A stretch of 64,000 bases of DNA. Origin: Paracoccaceae bacterium (GTDB taxonomy: Bacteria > Pseudomonadota > Alphaproteobacteria > Rhodobacterales > Rhodobacteraceae). This document shows positions 1 to 9,314 of the stretch, piece after piece. The notes below the pieces were generated by a model. It was given only the letters and a program-made list of their open reading frames with translations. It did not search any database and was not told the origin of the DNA. Each line of letters opens with the position of its first letter. The first letter of the stretch is position 1. Where the stretch lies: contig JAPUEK010000029.1 in the NCBI GenBank assembly GCA_027492585.1, positions 1-64,000 of the forward strand, written 5' to 3'. A program made the position numbers and the translations under genes.

Positions 1-293
<293 letters not shown>

Positions 294-302
294 GGCGGCG
301 TT

Positions 303-1145
303 TCAGCCGGCAACCAGATCGGCGAGGCGCCGGCCCAGAGGATGCAGGGGGTCGGCGAGCGCCAGCACGATGGTCAGGTGGTTGAGGCCCTGCTCCCGGC
401 GAAGCTCCGCCCCGCCCTTGCCTGCCACAAGCTGCGCCATGCTCTCCGCCTGATCCTGGAAGGGGGCGGTTTCGTTTTCTCCTCGGGTGATGATCCGCAA
501 GGGACCGCTGGTTTGCGCCGAGGTGAGGGGTGACCAGGCCCTCGCCTCTTCTGCGAGCATCCCGGCCTCGTCCTTGAGGAAGCTGCCGGGGATGCCCGAC
601 AGATCGTAGATCCCGCTGACGAGGAGGAGACCGGAGACCGGCGCAAGGTCCGGTGTGGGTTCCTCCGGCCCCGTGTCCTCCGGCCCCGTGGCGGCGAGAT
701 AGCTGGCGAGATGGGCGCCCGCCGAGTGGCCGCTGGCGGTGAAGCGGGCCGGATCGCCGCCGAATTCCGGGGCGATGGCAACCAGATGCCGTGCGGCTGC
801 ACGGGCCTGTGCCACGATCCGGCCGAGCCGTGTGACGGGCATCAGATCGTAGGTGGCAATCGCCGCGATCCCCCCCGCGGCGAGAACCGGGGCGGCAACA
901 AGCCGATGATCCTCCTTGCTTCCCGCACGCCAATAGCCGCCGTGCAGGAACAGATGGATCGGCGCACCGCGCGCCGGGTCCGGCGGCAGGAGAAGGTCCA
1001 TCCGTTCCCGCGGCGAGGGGCCATAGGCGATATCGGCGCGCAGCTCTGCCCGCGCCGTCATCTCGCGCGAGCGCGCGGCGGTTTCGGCCATGATCGCATC
1101 GAAATCAGGGATGAAATCGCGGTTGCGGTAGAGATCTTTGGCCAT
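303..1145 (-). CDS. Alpha/beta hydrolase (esterase, kynurenine-formamidase-like)
   Basis: 280-residue cytoplasmic serine hydrolase of the BD-FAE/HSL-like group. The oxyanion-hole motif HGGYWR is at residues 68-73 and the nucleophile elbow GHSAG at 139-143 (Ser141). No signal peptide is visible. It is the last gene of a minus-strand operon after an Ldh-family oxidoreductase, an iron alcohol dehydrogenase and a semialdehyde dehydrogenase, 11 bp downstream of the latter. An ester or lactone hydrolysis step feeding those dehydrogenases is a reasonable inference. Kynurenine formamidase is possible by family resemblance, but no other tryptophan-pathway gene is near. Confidence 0.85.
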   Translation of the reverse strand: MAKDLYRNRDFIPDFDAIMAETAARSREMTARAELRADIAYGPSPRERMDLLLPPDPARGAPIHLFLHGGYWRAGSKEDHRLVAAPVLAAGGIAAIATYDLMPVTRLGRIVAQARAAARHLVAIAPEFGGDPARFTASGHSAGAHLASYLAATGPEDTGPEEPTPDLAPVSGLLLVSGIYDLSGIPGSFLKDEAGMLAEEARAWSPLTSAQTSGPLRIITRGENETAPFQDQAESMAQLVAGKGGAELRREQGLNHLTIVLALADPLHPLGRRLADLVAG

Positions 1146-1156
1146 GGGTATCCTGT

Positions 1157-2626
1157 TCAGAAGTTTACGGCGAAATACTTCGGCTCCATGAACTCAAGGA
1201 TGCCGGTCACCCCGCCCTCGCGCCCAAGTCCGCTTTGTTTCGCGCCGCCGAAGGGGGCCGCCGGATCGGACATGAGACCACGGTTCAGCGCGATCATGCC
1301 ACTTTCGATGCCCTTGCCGACACGCAGCGCGCGGGAAAGGTCGCGCGAATAGATATAGGCTGCAAGCCCGTATTCCGTGTCATTGGCAAGACGGATCGCC
1401 TCTTCCTCGCTGTCGAAGCGGTAGACCGGAGCGACGGGGCCGAAGATTTCCTCATGGGCGATAGCCGCATCGACGGGGACATTTTCAAGCACCGTCGGCG
1501 GATAGAAATAGCCGTTGCCGGGCAAAGGCGCGCCGCCGGTCGTGACCCTTGCGCCGCGGGCGACGGCCTCGGAAACCAGACGGTCGATCTTCTGCACGGC
1601 CTTGGTGGTGATCATCGGGCCGACCTCGATCCCCGGCTCGGTGCCGGTGCCGATCTTGAGCGCCGCCATCCGCTTGGTCAGCCCGGCGACAAAGGCGTCA
1701 TGGATGCCCGACTGGACATAGAAACGGTTGGCGGCGGTGCAGGCCTCGCCGGCATTCCGCATCTTGGCAACCATTGCCCCATCGAGTGCTGCCTCCAGAT
1801 CGGCATCGTCGAAGACGAGGAACGGGGCATTCCCGCCGAGTTCCATCGAGCAGGAGACGACGGTTTTCGCGGCTTCGGCCAGCAGTCCCCGACCCACCCC
1901 GGTCGAGCCGGTGAAGGACAGCTTGCGGACGCGGGGATCGGCCAGCATGGCATTGACGACCGGGCCGGGCCGGGTGGTGGTCAGCACGTTGACCACACCG
2001 GGCGGTACCCCGGCCTCGGCGCCGAGCCGTGCCATCGCATAGGCGGTCAGCGGGGTTTCAGAGGCGGGCTTCAGGATCACGGTGCAGCCTGCGGCAAGGG
2101 CGGGGCCGATCTTGCGGGTGGCCATGGCGGCAGGGAAGTTCCAGGGCGTGATCAGCACCGAAATGCCGATCGGGTCGTGATCGACGAGGATGTGATGCGC
2201 GCCCGAAGGGGCATGGCGGAACTCGCCCGGCACCCGCACCGCCTCTTCGGAATACCAGCGGAAGAATTCGGCGGCATAGGCGACCTCGCCGCGGGCATCG
2301 GGCAGGGCCTTGCCGTTCTCCAGCGAGATGAGCGTGGCCAGCTCTTCGGCATGGGCCGTCATCAGCGTGAACCAGCGACGCAGGATCTCGGCCCGCTGGC
2401 GGGCAGGGGTGGCGCGCCAGCCGGCCGCGGCAGCCTCGGCGGCCGCGACGGCGCGCAGGGCATCGTCGACGGTGGCATCCGGCACCTCGGCCAGAACCGA
2501 GGCCGTCGCAGGGTTCATCACGGGAATACCGCGACCCGGCAACCATTCACCGCCGATGAAGAGGCCATGGGCGTGGAGCGCGGGATCGGAATGGTCGGCA
2601 GCGGGGCGGGGGGGAACGTGGGTCAT
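1157..2626 (-). CDS. gabD: NAD(P)-dependent succinate-semialdehyde-type dehydrogenase
   Basis: Aldehyde dehydrogenase of the GabD type, 489 residues from the ATG at 2626. The frame stays open to 2707, but that ATG lies inside the upstream gene, while 2626 has a purine-rich GGAAAGAG ribosome-binding site. The cofactor-domain motif PWNFPAAM is at 161-168, the general base is Glu262 in MELGG and the nucleophile is Cys296 in GEACTA. It would oxidise a semialdehyde to the acid. Its position just after an iron alcohol dehydrogenase suggests the pair performs alcohol to aldehyde to acid, for example 4-hydroxybutyrate to succinate. The exact substrate is inference. Confidence 0.88.
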   Translation of the reverse strand: MTHVPPRPAADHSDPALHAHGLFIGGEWLPGRGIPVMNPATASVLAEVPDATVDDALRAVAAAEAAAAGWRATPARQRAEILRRWFTLMTAHAEELATLISLENGKALPDARGEVAYAAEFFRWYSEEAVRVPGEFRHAPSGAHHILVDHDPIGISVLITPWNFPAAMATRKIGPALAAGCTVILKPASETPLTAYAMARLGAEAGVPPGVVNVLTTTRPGPVVNAMLADPRVRKLSFTGSTGVGRGLLAEAAKTVVSCSMELGGNAPFLVFDDADLEAALDGAMVAKMRNAGEACTAANRFYVQSGIHDAFVAGLTKRMAALKIGTGTEPGIEVGPMITTKAVQKIDRLVSEAVARGARVTTGGAPLPGNGYFYPPTVLENVPVDAAIAHEEIFGPVAPVYRFDSEEEAIRLANDTEYGLAAYIYSRDLSRALRVGKGIESGMIALNRGLMSDPAAPFGGAKQSGLGREGGVTGILEFMEPKYFAVNF

Positions 2627-2639
2627 GGGACTCTTTCCG

Positions 2640-3839
2640 TTACTGGAGGAGGGCGGCGTCGCCGGCAAAGGCGGCAGCCAGCAGACGGCGCATCTCGGCG
2701 CGGTCAAGGGGGCGGGGGTTGTTCTGGATCAGCCGCTCGATCCCGCAGGATTGCTCTGCCACCCAGTCGAGCCGGTCTTCGGCGAGGCCAAGCGCCTTCA
2801 GCGTCGGCGGGATGCCGATGCGCGCGAAAAGCGCGCTGATGGCAGGGATGACCGCTTCGGCAGAGTCGAGGCCGGTGGCCCCGGCGATCCGGGCAAGGTC
2901 CTCGGCGATGGCGGGCCGGTTCCATTCCATCACCCAAGGCATGAGGCAGGCGACCCCGGCTCCGTGCGCGGTATGGGTCAGCGCCCCCACGGGATACTGG
3001 ATCGCATGGGCCGCCGCCGTCCCCGCCACGCCGAAGGCAAGACCCGCGAAGGTCGCCCCCTGCATGACCTGCGCGCGGGCGGCGAGATCATTCCCGTGGG
3101 TGCAGGCCCGCTCCAGCCCCTTCCACAGAAGCGAGATCGCGGTCAGGGCGAATTGGTCCGACACGGCGTTCTTGCCGATGAAGACCCGCTCTTGCGTCAG
3201 GCTTGCCGTGACGGGGCGACGGGTGGCCGTGAAGGCCTCGATGGCATGGGTCAGCGCATCGGCTCCGGCAATGGCGGTAAGGCCGGGCGGGCAGGTCAGC
3301 GTCAGCTCCGGATCGCAGATCGCGGCGACGGGGATCAGATGGGGGCTGGAGATTCCGACCTTCAGACTGCGCTCGCTGTCGGACAGCACGGCAACCGGCG
3401 TGACTTCGGAGCCGGTCCCGGCGGTGGTCGGCAAGGCGATCAGCGGCAGGATCGGCCCCGGCACCTTCAGCTCGCCGTAGTAATCCTGCGGCCGCCCGCC
3501 ATGGCTCAAGAGAAGCGCCATGCATTTCGCCATGTCGAGGCAGGACCCGCCGCCGACCGCGATGACCAGATCAGGCGCGAAACCGCGCGCGGCCTCGGTG
3601 GCCGCGATGGCGCTGTCCACCGGCACATCCGGCAGCGTGCCGCTTTCGATGCGGAGGGTGAGGCCGCGGCCTTCCAGGTCAGCGAGGATGGCACGGAAAT
3701 CGGCATCTGCCGCGAGCCGTTCATCGGTGACGACCAAGGCGCGCTGCCCGAGCCGCGCGGCGACCGCGCCGAGCGCCCGCCGCTGCCCCGCGCCGAAGAT
3801 GATCTCGCGCGGGGCTCTGATCGTGCCGAACTGTTCCAT
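2640..3839 (-). CDS. Iron-containing (type III) alcohol dehydrogenase
   Basis: 399-residue Fe-ADH family dehydrogenase. The NAD-binding GGGS motif is at 97-100, and all four metal ligands expected in the family are present: Asp194, His198, His278 and His292. Relatives include 4-hydroxybutyrate dehydrogenase, lactaldehyde reductase and maleylacetate reductase, and the sequence alone does not choose between them. The neighbouring semialdehyde dehydrogenase favours a hydroxyacid or diol dehydrogenase role. It is separated from its upstream partner (the Ldh-family gene) by 25 bp and is probably co-transcribed. Confidence 0.87.
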   Translation of the reverse strand: MEQFGTIRAPREIIFGAGQRRALGAVAARLGQRALVVTDERLAADADFRAILADLEGRGLTLRIESGTLPDVPVDSAIAATEAARGFAPDLVIAVGGGSCLDMAKCMALLLSHGGRPQDYYGELKVPGPILPLIALPTTAGTGSEVTPVAVLSDSERSLKVGISSPHLIPVAAICDPELTLTCPPGLTAIAGADALTHAIEAFTATRRPVTASLTQERVFIGKNAVSDQFALTAISLLWKGLERACTHGNDLAARAQVMQGATFAGLAFGVAGTAAAHAIQYPVGALTHTAHGAGVACLMPWVMEWNRPAIAEDLARIAGATGLDSAEAVIPAISALFARIGIPPTLKALGLAEDRLDWVAEQSCGIERLIQNNPRPLDRAEMRRLLAAAFAGDAALLQ

Positions 3840-3864
3840 TCTTCCGTTTCCTCCTTCGGTGGGC

Positions 3865-4875
3865 TCAGGCGTGCTGCAAGGCCCGCAATTCAGTCAAAAG
3901 CGCCTCCGGGACTGCGATCCCGTCACGCTGCATCAAGGTTCGGCGCCGGCGCGCACCATCGCCGGGGATGGCGACAGGCTGATCGGGGTCGAGAGGGCGC
4001 GATGCCCGCAGCAGGTCGAGATAGCCTGCAAGCCGACGGGCCGTTCCGCCCGTTTCAGGTCCGGGGTCGATCAGGATCAGCAGATCGCCCTTGTTCGCCG
4101 GATCGGTGGCATCGAGCGTGCCGCGGATCGCCGGGGCGAGGTCGGAACCGGCGAGGGCTGCAACCATCAGTTCGAAGGCCAGGCCGAGCGCATAGCCCTT
4201 CGGTCCGCCGAACGGCGCGATGGCCCCGGATTTGGCGGCCTCCGCATCGCGGGTCGGATACCCTTCCGCATCGACCGCCCAGCCCTCCGGCAGGGCCTCG
4301 CCCCGCAAGGCATGGCTGTGGATCTTGCCCATCGACACAAGGCTGGTTGCGAGGTCGAGCACGAAAGGCGCCGGGGCCACCGGGATGCCGATGGCAATCG
4401 GGTTGGTGCCGAGCATGGCCTTCGTACCGCCATGCGGATGGACAAGCGCCTCGCTTGTAGAAAGGACGATACCGATCAGGCCACGCCCGGCGGCTTTTTC
4501 GGCGTAATAGGCCAACATTCCGATGTGATTGGCATCCCGGATCGCCGCCATGGCGATCCCCGAGCGCCGGACGACCGGAAGAAGGGCCTCCATCGCGGCC
4601 ATCAGTGCGACGGGGCCGAGCGCCCTTTGCCCCTCCACCTCCAGCATGGCATCGGCGCGCCAGCGATGGAGGCCGCAGGTCGCCGGATCGGCAAGGCCCC
4701 GGTCGATTCGCATCAGAAGGCGTGGCAGCCGCATCACTCCGTGGGAAGACAGGCCGCGCAGCTCCGCTTCGATCAGCAGATCGGTTTGCAGTCTGGCTGC
4801 CGGCTCCGGTGCGCCGTGTTGCACCAGAAGATCCATGACCTGCTGTCTGAGTTGGGCCTCCGGGATGCGCTGCAT
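3865..4875 (-). CDS. Ldh/malate dehydrogenase-family NAD(P) oxidoreductase
   Basis: 336-residue member of the LDH2/MDH2 (YlbC, ComC, DpkA-like) family of NAD(P)-dependent 2-hydroxyacid or cyclic-imine reductases, unrelated to classical lactate dehydrogenase. The family hallmark GLSSHGVMRLPR lies at 41-52 with the catalytic His45. It is the promoter-proximal gene of the minus-strand operon and its start codon is 18 bp from the tandem palindromes at 4894-4926. Regulation by the divergent GntR protein is therefore likely. The substrate is unknown: 2-hydroxyacids, ureidoglycolate and delta-piperideine-carboxylate are all used by relatives. Confidence 0.82.
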   Translation of the reverse strand: MQRIPEAQLRQQVMDLLVQHGAPEPAARLQTDLLIEAELRGLSSHGVMRLPRLLMRIDRGLADPATCGLHRWRADAMLEVEGQRALGPVALMAAMEALLPVVRRSGIAMAAIRDANHIGMLAYYAEKAAGRGLIGIVLSTSEALVHPHGGTKAMLGTNPIAIGIPVAPAPFVLDLATSLVSMGKIHSHALRGEALPEGWAVDAEGYPTRDAEAAKSGAIAPFGGPKGYALGLAFELMVAALAGSDLAPAIRGTLDATDPANKGDLLILIDPGPETGGTARRLAGYLDLLRASRPLDPDQPVAIPGDGARRRRTLMQRDGIAVPEALLTELRALQHA

Positions 4876-4893
4876 AATCCTATATCAGATCCT

Positions 4894-4926
4894 ATACGAT
4901 ATTGTATTTGACATTCGATATCGTAT
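4894..4926. promoter_or_regulatory. Tandem palindromic operators (putative GntR sites)
   Basis: Two 14-bp near-perfect palindromes, ATACGATATTGTAT (4894-4907) and ATTCGATATCGTAT (4913-4926), start 19 bp apart, about two helix turns. They lie in the divergent gap between the Ldh-family gene and the GntR gene. The ATAC-N6-GTAT form fits FadR/FCD-subfamily GntR operators. The spacing suggests two dimers binding on one DNA face and control of both arms; this is inference. Confidence 0.7.
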
Positions 4927-4972
4927 TTGCAACTCATTGCCCAGTGTCAAGATGAAGTTGCGGAGAACCCCG

Positions 4973-5662
4973 ATGGGATTGGCAGCAGAACGGGAAGGCG
5001 GCGGTGAGGCTTCTGTGCGCCCTGTCAGCGTCGTGGATGGTGTCTATGACAGCATCTATGAGCGGCTGATGTCGCTGGAAATCGCCCCCGGCGCGCGCAT
5101 TCCGATCGACGTGATCGCCCGCGATCTCAATGTTTCCCAGACCCCGGTGCGGGAGGCGATGTCACGGCTGGAGCGCGAGGGGCTGGTCCGCAAGGCGCAT
5201 CTGATCGGTTACAGCGCGGCACCGCAGCTGACCCGCAAGCAGTTCGAGGATCTCTTCAACTTCCGCCTGCTGCTGGAGCCCGATGGCGCCCGGCTTGCGG
5301 CGATGAACATGACGCCGGAGGTTCTTACCGGACTGGAAGAGGCCGCCGCCGACATGGGCCATGGCGAGCCGCCGGTGGATCGCACCAGCCGCTATTCGCG
5401 CTTCGCCCGTACCGATGCCCATTTCCACGACCGCATCCTGAAGATCGCCGGCAATGAGGTGATGCGCCATGCGCTTGCCGACCAGCATATTCACCTGCAT
5501 CTCTTCCGCCTGATGTTCCATACCCGCGTCACTCAGGAGGCGCTGGAGGAGCATGAGAGCCTGCTGTCCGCTTTCCGCGCCGGTGATCCGGCTGCGGCGG
5601 AGGCGGCAATGCGGGAACACATTTCGCGCTCGCGCGACCGGCTCCTTTCAGCATTCGAGTGA
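4973..5662 (+). CDS. GntR-family transcriptional regulator (FCD domain)
   Basis: 229-residue regulator with an N-terminal winged helix (VIARDLNVSQTPVREAMSRL) and a C-terminal FCD ligand domain holding conserved acidic and histidine residues for a metal/carboxylate ligand. The start at 4973 is preferred over 4952 because a CGGAGA ribosome-binding site sits about 7 bp upstream; the longer open frame to 4529 runs through the divergent gene. Its stop is adjacent to the ABC ATPase start, so it heads the transporter operon and probably controls itself and the minus-strand dehydrogenase operon through the palindromes upstream. Confidence 0.9.
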   Translation: MGLAAEREGGGEASVRPVSVVDGVYDSIYERLMSLEIAPGARIPIDVIARDLNVSQTPVREAMSRLEREGLVRKAHLIGYSAAPQLTRKQFEDLFNFRLLLEPDGARLAAMNMTPEVLTGLEEAAADMGHGEPPVDRTSRYSRFARTDAHFHDRILKIAGNEVMRHALADQHIHLHLFRLMFHTRVTQEALEEHESLLSAFRAGDPAAAEAAMREHISRSRDRLLSAFE

Positions 5663-5664
5663 CC

Positions 5665-7254
5665 ATGATCGAAGTTCTGCCCCTCTCCGGCGCCGTTTCG
5701 GTGCAGCCGGCCGGCGCCGCCTCGGCATTGCGCGCCGAAGGACTGGCCAAGGCCTATGGCGCGATCACCGTGCTGTCGGGCGTCTCGCTCGACATTCGTG
5801 CGGGTGAAGTCCATGCGATCATTGGGGAAAATGGTGCGGGCAAGTCCACGCTGATGAAGCTTCTGTCGGGCCATGTCACGCCGACCGAGGGCCGGCTGGA
5901 GATGGACGGGCGGGGGGTGAGCTTTGCCGATGCCGTGGCGGCAGAGGCGGCGGGCGTGGTGCTCGTCCATCAGGAAATCCTGCTGGCCCCGGATCTGACC
6001 GTTGCCGAAAACCTGTTTCTCGGCCGCGAGCTGACGCGCGGCCCCATGGTCGATGACCGCGCCATGAACCGCCGGACTGCGGAGGTTCTGGCCTCCATCG
6101 GGGCGCATTGCGGCCCGCGGGACCGGGTGGGCAGTCTGCCGCTCGCGCAGCGCCAGCTCGTGCAGATCGCCCGCGCGCTGCTGGAGCCGCGCAAGGTGGT
6201 GATCTTCGACGAGCCGACCGCGGTTCTTGCCAATGACGAGGTGGCCGCCCTTCTCGATGTCGTCCGGCGGCTGCGCGACCGGGGAGCGGCCGTGCTTTAC
6301 ATCTCGCACCGGCTGGATGAGGTGGAGGCCCTGGCCGACCGCATCACCGTCCTGCGCGACGGGCGCATGATCGGGACCTGGCCTGCCGAGGGGCTTTCGC
6401 AGCGCGGGATGGCGGAGCTGATGGTCGGGCGCGAGCTTGACATGCTTTACCCGCCGAAGCGCCCGGAGCCGGAAGCGGCGGCGCGGCTGGTCGTCGAAGG
6501 GTTGCGGGTCGATCACGGCGCCGTCGAGGCGAGCTTTTCCGTCCGCCCCGGTGAGGTGCTGGGAATCGGCGGCATGATCGGTTCCGGCAGAACCGAGTTG
6601 TTCGAGGGGCTGCTCGGCCTGCGGCCATCGCAGGCGGGCCATGTCACGCTGGACGGGCGGGCGGTCATGCAGCGGTCGGTCCGGGACTGGCGCGAAGCGG
6701 GGCTGGTCTATCTGACCGAGGATCGCAAGGGCAAGGGTCTGTTGCTGGAGGAGCCGCTGGCGGCAAATCTGACGCTTCAGGCTCTGGACAGGGTGCATCC
6801 CGGTCTGGCGCTCGACCGGCGGAAAGAGGCGGCGGCCCTGGAAAAGGCGGTCGCGGAATATGACATCCGCGTGCGCTCCCTTCTTCTGGAGGCGGGACAG
6901 CTTTCCGGCGGCAACCAGCAGAAGCTGCTCCTTGCCAAGGTGATGCTGACCGATCCTTCGGTGGTGATCATCGACGAGCCGACGCGCGGCATCGACATCG
7001 GCAACAAGAGCCAGATCTACGACTTCATCGACCGGCTGGTGCGGGCGGGCAAGGCCTGCATCGTCATCTCTTCCGAACTGCCCGAACTCGTCGGCCTGTC
7101 CGACCGGGTGCTGGTGATGCGCGAGGGGCGCATCGTGGCGGAGCTGACCGGCGCGGAAATCACCGAACAGGGCGTCGTCTATGCGGCGACCAGCGGGCAG
7201 GCCACCGGCAGCGCGGCCGCCCGGACCGAAACAGCGGCAGGGGAACGCGGATGA
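5665..7254 (+). CDS. Sugar ABC transporter ATP-binding protein (RbsA/MglA type)
   Basis: About 529 residues with two fused ATPase halves, typical of carbohydrate-uptake (CUT2) transporters. The first half has Walker A GENGAGKST and Walker B VVIFDEPTAVL. The second half has the usual degenerate Walker A (GGMIGSGRTE) but a good signature LSGGNQQK and Walker B VVIIDEPTRGID. ATG 5665 is used; a GTG at 5659 is an alternative. It overlaps the permease gene by 4 bp. CUT2 systems carry ribose, galactose, xylose, polyols and autoinducer-like sugars, and the actual substrate cannot be read here. Confidence 0.93.
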   Translation: MIEVLPLSGAVSVQPAGAASALRAEGLAKAYGAITVLSGVSLDIRAGEVHAIIGENGAGKSTLMKLLSGHVTPTEGRLEMDGRGVSFADAVAAEAAGVVLVHQEILLAPDLTVAENLFLGRELTRGPMVDDRAMNRRTAEVLASIGAHCGPRDRVGSLPLAQRQLVQIARALLEPRKVVIFDEPTAVLANDEVAALLDVVRRLRDRGAAVLYISHRLDEVEALADRITVLRDGRMIGTWPAEGLSQRGMAELMVGRELDMLYPPKRPEPEAAARLVVEGLRVDHGAVEASFSVRPGEVLGIGGMIGSGRTELFEGLLGLRPSQAGHVTLDGRAVMQRSVRDWREAGLVYLTEDRKGKGLLLEEPLAANLTLQALDRVHPGLALDRRKEAAALEKAVAEYDIRVRSLLLEAGQLSGGNQQKLLLAKVMLTDPSVVIIDEPTRGIDIGNKSQIYDFIDRLVRAGKACIVISSELPELVGLSDRVLVMREGRIVAELTGAEITEQGVVYAATSGQATGSAAARTETAAGERG

Positions 7255-8240
7255 CCAGCACGGCTACGAATATTGCAGGCGGCGAGGCAAGCCGCCGCAT
7301 CCGCTGGGCGGATATGGGACCCTTCATCGCTCTGGCGGTGGTGGTGCTGATCGGGGTGCTGCTGAACTCCAGCTTCATGACCGGCACCAACATCGCCAAT
7401 GTCGTCACCCGTTCGGCCTTCATCGCCATCATCGCGGTCGGTGCGACCTTCGTGATCTCTTCCGGCGGGCTCGACCTGTCTGTCGGCTCGATGATGGCTT
7501 TCGTGACCGGCATCATGATCCTGACCATGAACCGGCTGGAGCCGTCGATGGGAGCCAATGCCATCCTGGTCGGTGCGGCGCTTGGCCTGATCGTCGGGGC
7601 GATATGCGGGCTGCTGAACGGGCTGATCGTGACCGTGGGCAAGATCGAGCCCTTCATCGCCACGCTCGGCACCATGGGCATCTTCCGGGCGCTGATCACC
7701 TGGATGTCGGATGGCGGCTCCATCCCGATCGACCGGGCGCTGCGCGATCCCTACAAGCCGGTCTATTTCGGCAATGTGCTGGGTATTCCCGTGCCGGTGG
7801 TGATCACCCTTGCCGTGGTGCTGGTCGGTGCCTTCGTGCTCTACCGCACCAAATTCGGGCGGCGCTGCACCGCCTCCGGTTCCAATGCCGATGTCGCGCG
7901 CTTCTCCGGCGTCTCGGTGGCGAAGGTCCGCACCATGGCCTTCGTGATCCAGGGGCTCTGCGTCGCCATCGCCGCGATCTGCTATATCCCGAGGCTCGGC
8001 GCCGCCACACCGACAACCGGCCAGCTCTGGGAGTTGCAGGTCATCACCGCGGTCGTCATCGGCGGCACCGCCCTGCGTGGCGGCAAGGCCCGGATCTGGG
8101 GAACCGTTGCCGGGGCGCTGATCCTGGAGGTCATCGCCAACCTGATGGTGCTGTCGAACATGGTGTCCGAATATCTCGTCGCCGCCGTGCAGGGGGTGAT
8201 CATCATCCTCGCCATGCTCGCGCACCGCTTCATCAAATGA
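7251..8240 (+). CDS. Sugar ABC transporter permease (RbsC type)
   Basis: 329-residue inner-membrane permease of the CUT2 family with about ten hydrophobic segments and the family motif AVGATFVISSGGLDLSVGS near residues 62-80. Its ATG overlaps the stop codon of the ATPase gene (ATGA), indicating translational coupling. It forms the membrane channel with the preceding two-domain ATPase and the following binding protein. Nothing unusual in length or composition. Confidence 0.93.
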   Translation: MTSTATNIAGGEASRRIRWADMGPFIALAVVVLIGVLLNSSFMTGTNIANVVTRSAFIAIIAVGATFVISSGGLDLSVGSMMAFVTGIMILTMNRLEPSMGANAILVGAALGLIVGAICGLLNGLIVTVGKIEPFIATLGTMGIFRALITWMSDGGSIPIDRALRDPYKPVYFGNVLGIPVPVVITLAVVLVGAFVLYRTKFGRRCTASGSNADVARFSGVSVAKVRTMAFVIQGLCVAIAAICYIPRLGAATPTTGQLWELQVITAVVIGGTALRGGKARIWGTVAGALILEVIANLMVLSNMVSEYLVAAVQGVIIILAMLAHRFIK

Positions 8241-8284
8241 CCGCCTGCAAGGGGGTCCAGAGTTTCACAAGGGAGGAAAGAACC

Positions 8285-9247
8285 ATGACGAAGATTGCCA
8301 GACGCACACTCGGCCTGCTTTCGGCAGCGAGCCTGCTGGCGCTGACCGTGACGGGCGCCGCTGCCCAGGACAAGAAGGTCATTGCCGTCTCCATTCCGGC
8401 GGCCACCCATGGCTGGACGGGGGGCGTGGTCTATCACGCCGAGCAGGCGGAGAAGGAAATCGAGGCGGCATTTCCGAATATCGACGTGATCGTGAAGACC
8501 TCGCCCTCGGCGACCGCGCAGGTCTCTGCGCTTGAGGATCTGTCGGCGGCGCAGAAGCTGGATGCTCTGGTCATCCTGCCCTTCACCTCGGAAGAGCTGA
8601 CCGGCCCGGTCGAGCAGGTCAAGGCGAACGGCACCTTCATCGCCGTCGTGGACCGCGGTTTGACCGATCCGTCGATCCAGGATCTCTATGTCGCGGGCGA
8701 CAACATCGCCGTGGGCGCAAACACGGCCAAATGGCTGGCTGAAAAGCTGGGCAACGAGGGCAAGATCGTCGTGCTGCGCGGCATCCCCACCGTCATCGAC
8801 GACGAGCGGATCCAGGGCTTCACCGATGTCATCAAAGGCACCAACATCGAGATCATGGACATCCAGTATGCCAACTGGAACCAGGACGAGGCCTTCAAGC
8901 TGATGCAGGACTATCTGGCCAAATATCCGCATATCGACGCGGTTTGGGCCAATGATGACGACATGCTTCTGGGCGTGCTCGAAGCGGTCAAGCAATCGGG
9001 CCGGACCGAGATCAAATATGCGCTCGGTGGCAACGGCATGAAGGATGTGGTCAAGATGGTCATGGATGAAAACCCGATGACCCCGATTTCCACGCCCTAC
9101 CCGCCGTCGATGATCAAATCCGCGATCTACATGGTGGCAGGCCAGTTCAACGGACAGGCCCCGATGCGCGGCAACTTCAAGCTGGATGCGCCGCTGATCA
9201 CGCCGCAGAACGCGGATCAGTTCTGGTATCCCGACAGCCCGTTCTGA
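8285..9247 (+). CDS. Sugar ABC transporter periplasmic binding protein (RbsB type)
   Basis: 320-residue type-I periplasmic binding protein with an N-terminal Sec signal peptide (basic start, hydrophobic core, AAAQ cleavage region near residue 27). The start at 8285 follows a strong GGGAGGAAAG ribosome-binding site. The mature protein resembles RbsB/LacI-like ligand domains (KVIAVSIPAATHGWTGG near the N-terminus). It belongs to the operon of GntR, ATPase and permease; a hairpin directly after its stop could protect its mRNA and raise its expression over downstream genes. Ligand unknown. Confidence 0.9.
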   Translation: MTKIARRTLGLLSAASLLALTVTGAAAQDKKVIAVSIPAATHGWTGGVVYHAEQAEKEIEAAFPNIDVIVKTSPSATAQVSALEDLSAAQKLDALVILPFTSEELTGPVEQVKANGTFIAVVDRGLTDPSIQDLYVAGDNIAVGANTAKWLAEKLGNEGKIVVLRGIPTVIDDERIQGFTDVIKGTNIEIMDIQYANWNQDEAFKLMQDYLAKYPHIDAVWANDDDMLLGVLEAVKQSGRTEIKYALGGNGMKDVVKMVMDENPMTPISTPYPPSMIKSAIYMVAGQFNGQAPMRGNFKLDAPLITPQNADQFWYPDSPF

Positions 9248-9255
9248 TGCCTTTC

Positions 9256-9282
9256 GCCGGGGGTGGTCTTTCCGCCCCCGGC
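9256..9282 (+). terminator. Hairpin after binding-protein gene
   Basis: GCCGGGGG (9256-9263) pairs perfectly with CCCCCGGC (9275-9282) around an 11-nt loop, 8 bp after the binding-protein stop. There is no strong U-tract, so it is more likely an mRNA-stabilising or attenuating hairpin than a full terminator. Confidence 0.55.
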
Positions 9283-9314
9283 TTCACGACAAAAGCCGAT
9301 TGGAGGAGACCAAC

